Assembly: GCF_008801925.2 (NCBI RefSeq)
Contig: NZ_CP062804.1
Coordinates: 806,001 to 870,000 of the forward strand
Source: Cupriavidus basilensis
Lineage (GTDB): Bacteria; Pseudomonadota; Gammaproteobacteria; Burkholderiales; Burkholderiaceae
DNA: 64,000 nt
Reading direction: 5' to 3'
Positions 61,210 through 64,000 of this stretch are shown here, in pieces. Within the stretch, counting starts at the first letter, position 1, and each line of letters begins with the position of its first letter. The notes under the pieces are model-generated. The model was given only the letters and a program-made list of their open reading frames with translations. It did no database searches and was not told the origin of the DNA. The position numbers and the translations under genes are program-made.

Positions 61210-62286
61210 ATGAGCGACGAGAGTCTGACCCCCCCACCCGAGGCCGAGAGCAAGCCTGTTCTCGACTACCCTTGCGGAGAAGCGCCGGCGCCAGGCAGCG
61301 CGGTTGAGGTCGCGCCGGGTGTGCTGTGGATCCGCATGCCAATGCCGTTTGCGCTGAGCCATATCAACCTGTGGGCGGTGCGTGACGGCAAGGGGTGGGC
61401 AGGGGTTGACGCCGGTTTGCAAACCAGCGAAACCGCCGCCGCCTGGCGCGATCTTTTCGCGCAGGGCGGGGTGCTGGCGGACGGGCTCACCCGGCTCTTC
61501 GTCACGCACATGCATCCCGACCATATCGGCATGGCCGGCTGGCTGACCCGCAAGTTCGGCTGCCGTCTGTGGATGACCCGGCTGGAGTACCTGAACTGCC
61601 GCGTGCTCGCGGCGGACACCGGGCGCGAGGCGCCGGAAGACGGCGTGCGCTTTTATCGCCGCGCAGGCTGGGACGACAACGCCATCGAGGCCTACCGCGT
61701 GCGCTTTGGCGGCTTCGGCAAGTACGTCCATGCCTTGCCCGACAGCTACCGGCGCTTGCGCGACGGCGAGAACCTGACGATCGGCGAGCACCAGTGGCGG
61801 GTCGTGGTTGGCAATGGCCACTCGCCCGAACACGCCTGCCTTTATAACGAGGCGTTGAAGATCCTGATCAGCGGCGACCAGATCCTGCCGCGCATCTCGT
61901 CCAATGTGTCGGTCTTCCCGACCGAGCCCGATGCCGATCCGATGGGCGACTGGCTGGCCTCGCTCGCCAAGCTGCGCCGGGAAGTCCCGGACGACGTACT
62001 GGTGCTGCCGGCACACAACGAGCCCTTCCGTGGCTTGCACGCGCGCATTGACTATCTGGCGCGCAGCCAGCACCACGCGCTGGATAGGCTGCGCGCTGCG
62101 CTGGCCGAGCCCAGGCGGGCGGTGGATGTCTTCGGTGAGCTATTTTCCCGCCCCATCGGCGCGGAGCCCGGGCTGCTCGGCATGGCAACCGGCGAGAGCG
62201 TTGCCCACCTGAACTATCTCGTGCAGCGGGAAGAGGCCGTGATGGAGGTGGGCCCGGACGGCATCGCACGTTATCGCATGGCCTGA
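61210..62286 (+). CDS. Metallo-beta-lactamase-fold hydrolase
   Basis: 358 residues from ATG 61210 (AAGGA upstream). The metal site is 'LFVTHMHPDHIGMAGWLTRKFG' (H-x-H-x-D-H), with 'GNGHSPEHACLYNEALKILISGDQILPRISSNVSVFP' (third His and the bridging Asp) and 'LVLPAHNEPFRGLHARIDYL' (last His). The arrangement is that of glyoxalase-II-like or lactonase-like MBL proteins. A hydrophobic tail domain follows. Substrate unknown; some relatives act on thioesters. It stands alone on the plus strand between minus-strand genes. Confidence 0.92.
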   Translation: MSDESLTPPPEAESKPVLDYPCGEAPAPGSAVEVAPGVLWIRMPMPFALSHINLWAVRDGKGWAGVDAGLQTSETAAAWRDLFAQGGVLADGLTRLFVTHMHPDHIGMAGWLTRKFGCRLWMTRLEYLNCRVLAADTGREAPEDGVRFYRRAGWDDNAIEAYRVRFGGFGKYVHALPDSYRRLRDGENLTIGEHQWRVVVGNGHSPEHACLYNEALKILISGDQILPRISSNVSVFPTEPDADPMGDWLASLAKLRREVPDDVLVLPAHNEPFRGLHARIDYLARSQHHALDRLRAALAEPRRAVDVFGELFSRPIGAEPGLLGMATGESVAHLNYLVQREEAVMEVGPDGIARYRMA

Positions 62287-62320
62287 ACGCCGGGAGGATA
62301 GGGCGGGCAGGGCGGTGCGG

Positions 62321-62725
62321 TCAGATCCAGACGTCGTTGACCGCCGTCCGCTCGCCACCCTCACCGCCGGTATTCAGTACGCCCCGGGGTTCGATCAACA
62401 GCAGCTTCACCTCCGTCTCGGCAAAAGGCTTGTGCTCCACGCCCCTGGGCACCACGAACATCTCGCCCGCCGATAGCTGCACGTGCCCGTCGCGAAAATC
62501 GATGCGCAGCGTGCCCTCCAGCACGATGAACGCCTCATCGGTTTCGGCATGGTGGTGCCAGAGAAAATCGCCTTCGATCTTGACCAGCTTGAACTGGTAG
62601 TCGTTCATCTCGGCGATGACCTTCGGTGTCCAGCGCTCATGGATCAAGCCGAGCTTCTGCGCGAAGTTCAGGCTCTTGTATTCTCCGGGCGCTTTGTGTG
62701 AGGCGCTTGCCAGATCGTGTTGCAT
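62321..62725 (-). CDS. Cupin-domain protein
   Basis: 134 residues: 'DYQFKLVKIEGDFLWHHHAETDEAFIVLEGTLRIDFRDGHVQLSAGEMFVVPRGVEHKPFAETEVKLLLIEPRGVLNTG'. The cupin motif 1 (H-H-H...E...G) and motif 2 (P-x-x-x-x-H) are intact, so a metal site is likely. Small cupins of this type include isomerases and dioxygenase-like proteins. It is downstream of an AraC gene on the same strand, a frequent pairing; the regulator may control it. Confidence 0.92.
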   Translation of the reverse strand: MQHDLASASHKAPGEYKSLNFAQKLGLIHERWTPKVIAEMNDYQFKLVKIEGDFLWHHHAETDEAFIVLEGTLRIDFRDGHVQLSAGEMFVVPRGVEHKPFAETEVKLLLIEPRGVLNTGGEGGERTAVNDVWI

Positions 62726-62818
62726 CGCGTGTATCTCCTTGCCTTGTCATGAACGCACACGTTAGCAAGGCCGGCGGGTGAAATCTTGTACGATCGTGCA
62801 AGCTGTCGGCCGGCGCCC

Positions 62819-63634
62819 TCAGCGCAGTCCTTGCTGCATCTTTACCCAGCGTGCCGGCGACATGCCATAGGCCTTGCCGAAGTGACGCGTCATGTGGCTC
62901 TGATCGGTGAAGCCGGCGGCCAGCGCGGCATCGGCCAGCGACTGGCCCCGCATCAGCAGCGAGCGGACCAGGTCAAGCCGGCGCATGGTCAGGTAGCGGT
63001 AGGGGCTGGTGCCAAACAGCAAGCGGAAGTCCCGCGACAGGCTCCAGCGATCGCGCCCGCTGCACGCTTCCAGCTCACGCAAGGTGACCGTGCGGTGCAG
63101 CGCGCCGTGAATGAACTCCCGCGCCAACTCTGCGGCCCGGTAGTCATAGCCCTGGTGCCTGGCGCGCGCGCCGGCCGCGGCGCTCAGGGCATGCGCGAGA
63201 TCGAACAGCGCATCGTCCTCCTCCAGCGGATCTAGCGGGCTCTCCAGGCTTTGCAGCAGGACGCCGGTCGCTTCGCGCAGCCGCGTATCCGAGGACAGGC
63301 CGTTCTTGATAAAGGGCAGCGGCTTGCCGCCCAGCACCTGCTGGATCAACGCCGGCTCGATATACAACATCCGGTACTGGAAGCCAGCTTCGGTGCCCGC
63401 CTCGCCGTCATGGACTTCATCGGGATGCAGCACGATGGTCCCGCCAGGCACGCTGTTGCACTCTGCGCCACGATATTGAAAGCGCTGCACGCCCGAGAGC
63501 GTTCGCCCGATGGCATAGGTATCGTGGCGATGCGGATCGTAGCCATGCCCGGAAAAGAACGCCTCGATGCGTTCCATGCGGCCTGCCTGCGGCGCGCGCA
63601 GAACCCAGTCCTTTGGGGTGTCTTTCAACGGCAT
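62819..63634 (-). CDS. AraC-family transcriptional regulator
   Basis: 271 residues. N-terminal cupin-like sensor ('RIEAFFSGHGYDPHRHDTYAIGRTLSGVQRFQYRGAECNSVPGGTIVLHPDEVHDGEAGTEAGFQYRMLYIEP') and C-terminal double HTH ('AAELAREFIHGALHRTVTLRELEACSGRDRWSLSRDFRLLFGTSPYRYLTMRRLDLVRSLLMRGQSLADAALAAGFTDQSHMTRHFGKAYGMSPARW'). The form is typical of AraC regulators that control a neighbouring transporter or enzyme. The cupin gene lies 93 bases downstream in the same direction. Confidence 0.93.
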   Translation of the reverse strand: MPLKDTPKDWVLRAPQAGRMERIEAFFSGHGYDPHRHDTYAIGRTLSGVQRFQYRGAECNSVPGGTIVLHPDEVHDGEAGTEAGFQYRMLYIEPALIQQVLGGKPLPFIKNGLSSDTRLREATGVLLQSLESPLDPLEEDDALFDLAHALSAAAGARARHQGYDYRAAELAREFIHGALHRTVTLRELEACSGRDRWSLSRDFRLLFGTSPYRYLTMRRLDLVRSLLMRGQSLADAALAAGFTDQSHMTRHFGKAYGMSPARWVKMQQGLR

Positions 63635-63726
63635 GATGCTCCATCCCTGGCTGCGGTTTCTCGCCGATGTCAGGGCGGGACGAGCTGCCCGATCAGTACG
63701 AGCGCCGCAGTAGCCCTGGCGACCGC

Positions 63727-64000
63727 TTAGTTGCCGGCGGCGACCTGCATGTCGACCTTGTACGCCTCAAGCTCCAGCGTGTCCCGATTTGAGAGGCCGC
63801 CTCCGGAGTTGTACTGCTCCTCGATGATCTTCACGGCCCGCTTGACCGACGGAACATACCAGTACGCCCGGTAAATGCGGCCTGTGGCCGGGTCTGGAGT
63901 AGTGGGCTTTTGGCTCTGCATCGTGACACTGGAACCATTCTGATCCACCTTGGCAACCGCGGCGGCGGCCGACGGCGTCGGCTGGAACTCCAGGTACCAG
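63727..64000 (-). CDS. Unknown gene, 5' part outside the window
   Basis: The minus-strand frame is open to the window edge: 'WYLEFQPTPSAAAAVAKVDQNGSSVTMQSQKPTTPDPATGRIYRAYWYVPSVKRAVKIIEEQYNSGGGLSNRDTLELEAYKVDMQVAAGN'. An internal GTG (63948) is possible but the coding character continues upstream of it. The visible part is a soluble C-terminus with a conserved-looking Y-W-Y-V-P-S-V-K-R-A. It resembles ends of outer-membrane-associated repeat proteins or TonB-related proteins, but I cannot assign it. Confidence 0.65.
   Translation of the reverse strand, partial: WYLEFQPTPSAAAAVAKVDQNGSSVTMQSQKPTTPDPATGRIYRAYWYVPSVKRAVKIIEEQYNSGGGLSNRDTLELEAYKVDMQVAAGN

Overview
The window looks like a chromosomal segment of a Cupriavidus-like member of the Burkholderiaceae. 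The grounds are high GC, betaproteobacterial codon use, two Bug-type periplasmic receptors, several LysR and AraC regulators, a tyrosine-catabolism cluster and a heavy-metal RND operon. The genus is inferred from overall character, not from a search.

Layout. 1-7525 (+) is an envelope/export operon: the 3' end of an Ig/cadherin-like surface protein, a TolC-type lipoprotein, an HlyD adaptor, a GAF-like/HlyD protein, a PqqD-like/M50 protease/HlyD fusion and an orphan APS kinase. 7653-13149 holds two overlapping lipoprotein genes, a small unknown protein, a GNAT acetyltransferase and an ankyrin-repeat protein. 13153-15264 has a decayed TetR gene, a small membrane protein behind a promoter with an immediate hairpin, and an MFS transporter. 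15317-19923 is tyrosine/phenylalanine catabolism: Lrp/AsnC regulator, hpd, aromatic amino acid permease and aminotransferase. An array of eleven 10-bp repeats follows at 20001-20110.

20107-23575 carries a YkgJ-like cysteine-cluster protein, a spermidine-synthase-like protein, a small ribbon-helix-helix gene pair, and an ArsR regulator coupled to an AHSA1-GST fusion. 23608-27963 is a catabolic operon (HAD hydrolase, Bug receptor, D-threonine-aldolase/D-serine-dehydratase-like enzyme, RidA) with a divergent LysR. 27960-33341 has two outer-membrane barrel genes, an SDS-type alkylsulfatase and a divergent LysR. 34353-37720 has a small RHH-like protein, an AraC regulator, a candidate minus-strand small RNA and flagellin fliC behind a sigma-28 promoter. 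38189-44455 is an HME-RND metal-efflux operon closed by a strong terminator. An AraC gene follows, preceded by a C11A7 homopolymer tract.

45893-52179 (-) holds a subtilisin-like lipoprotein with a small partner, a secreted M20 dipeptidase, a cupin and a uracil-DNA-glycosylase-like protein. 52180-54290 is a gene graveyard: a headless TetR gene joined to a headless MFS gene, plus a frameshifted MFS N-terminus. 54295-60860 holds a YeiH-type exporter, a Baeyer-Villiger-type monooxygenase, a Bug receptor, a double acyl-CoA dehydrogenase and the remnant of a CaiB/BaiF CoA-transferase. The right end has an MBL-fold hydrolase, a cupin, an AraC regulator and a partial unknown gene.

Best candidates for something poorly described are the ABC-free, M50-containing export operon at the left end and the candidate small RNA upstream of fliC. 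The 10-bp repeat array and the homopolymer tract before the AraC gene are also worth attention.
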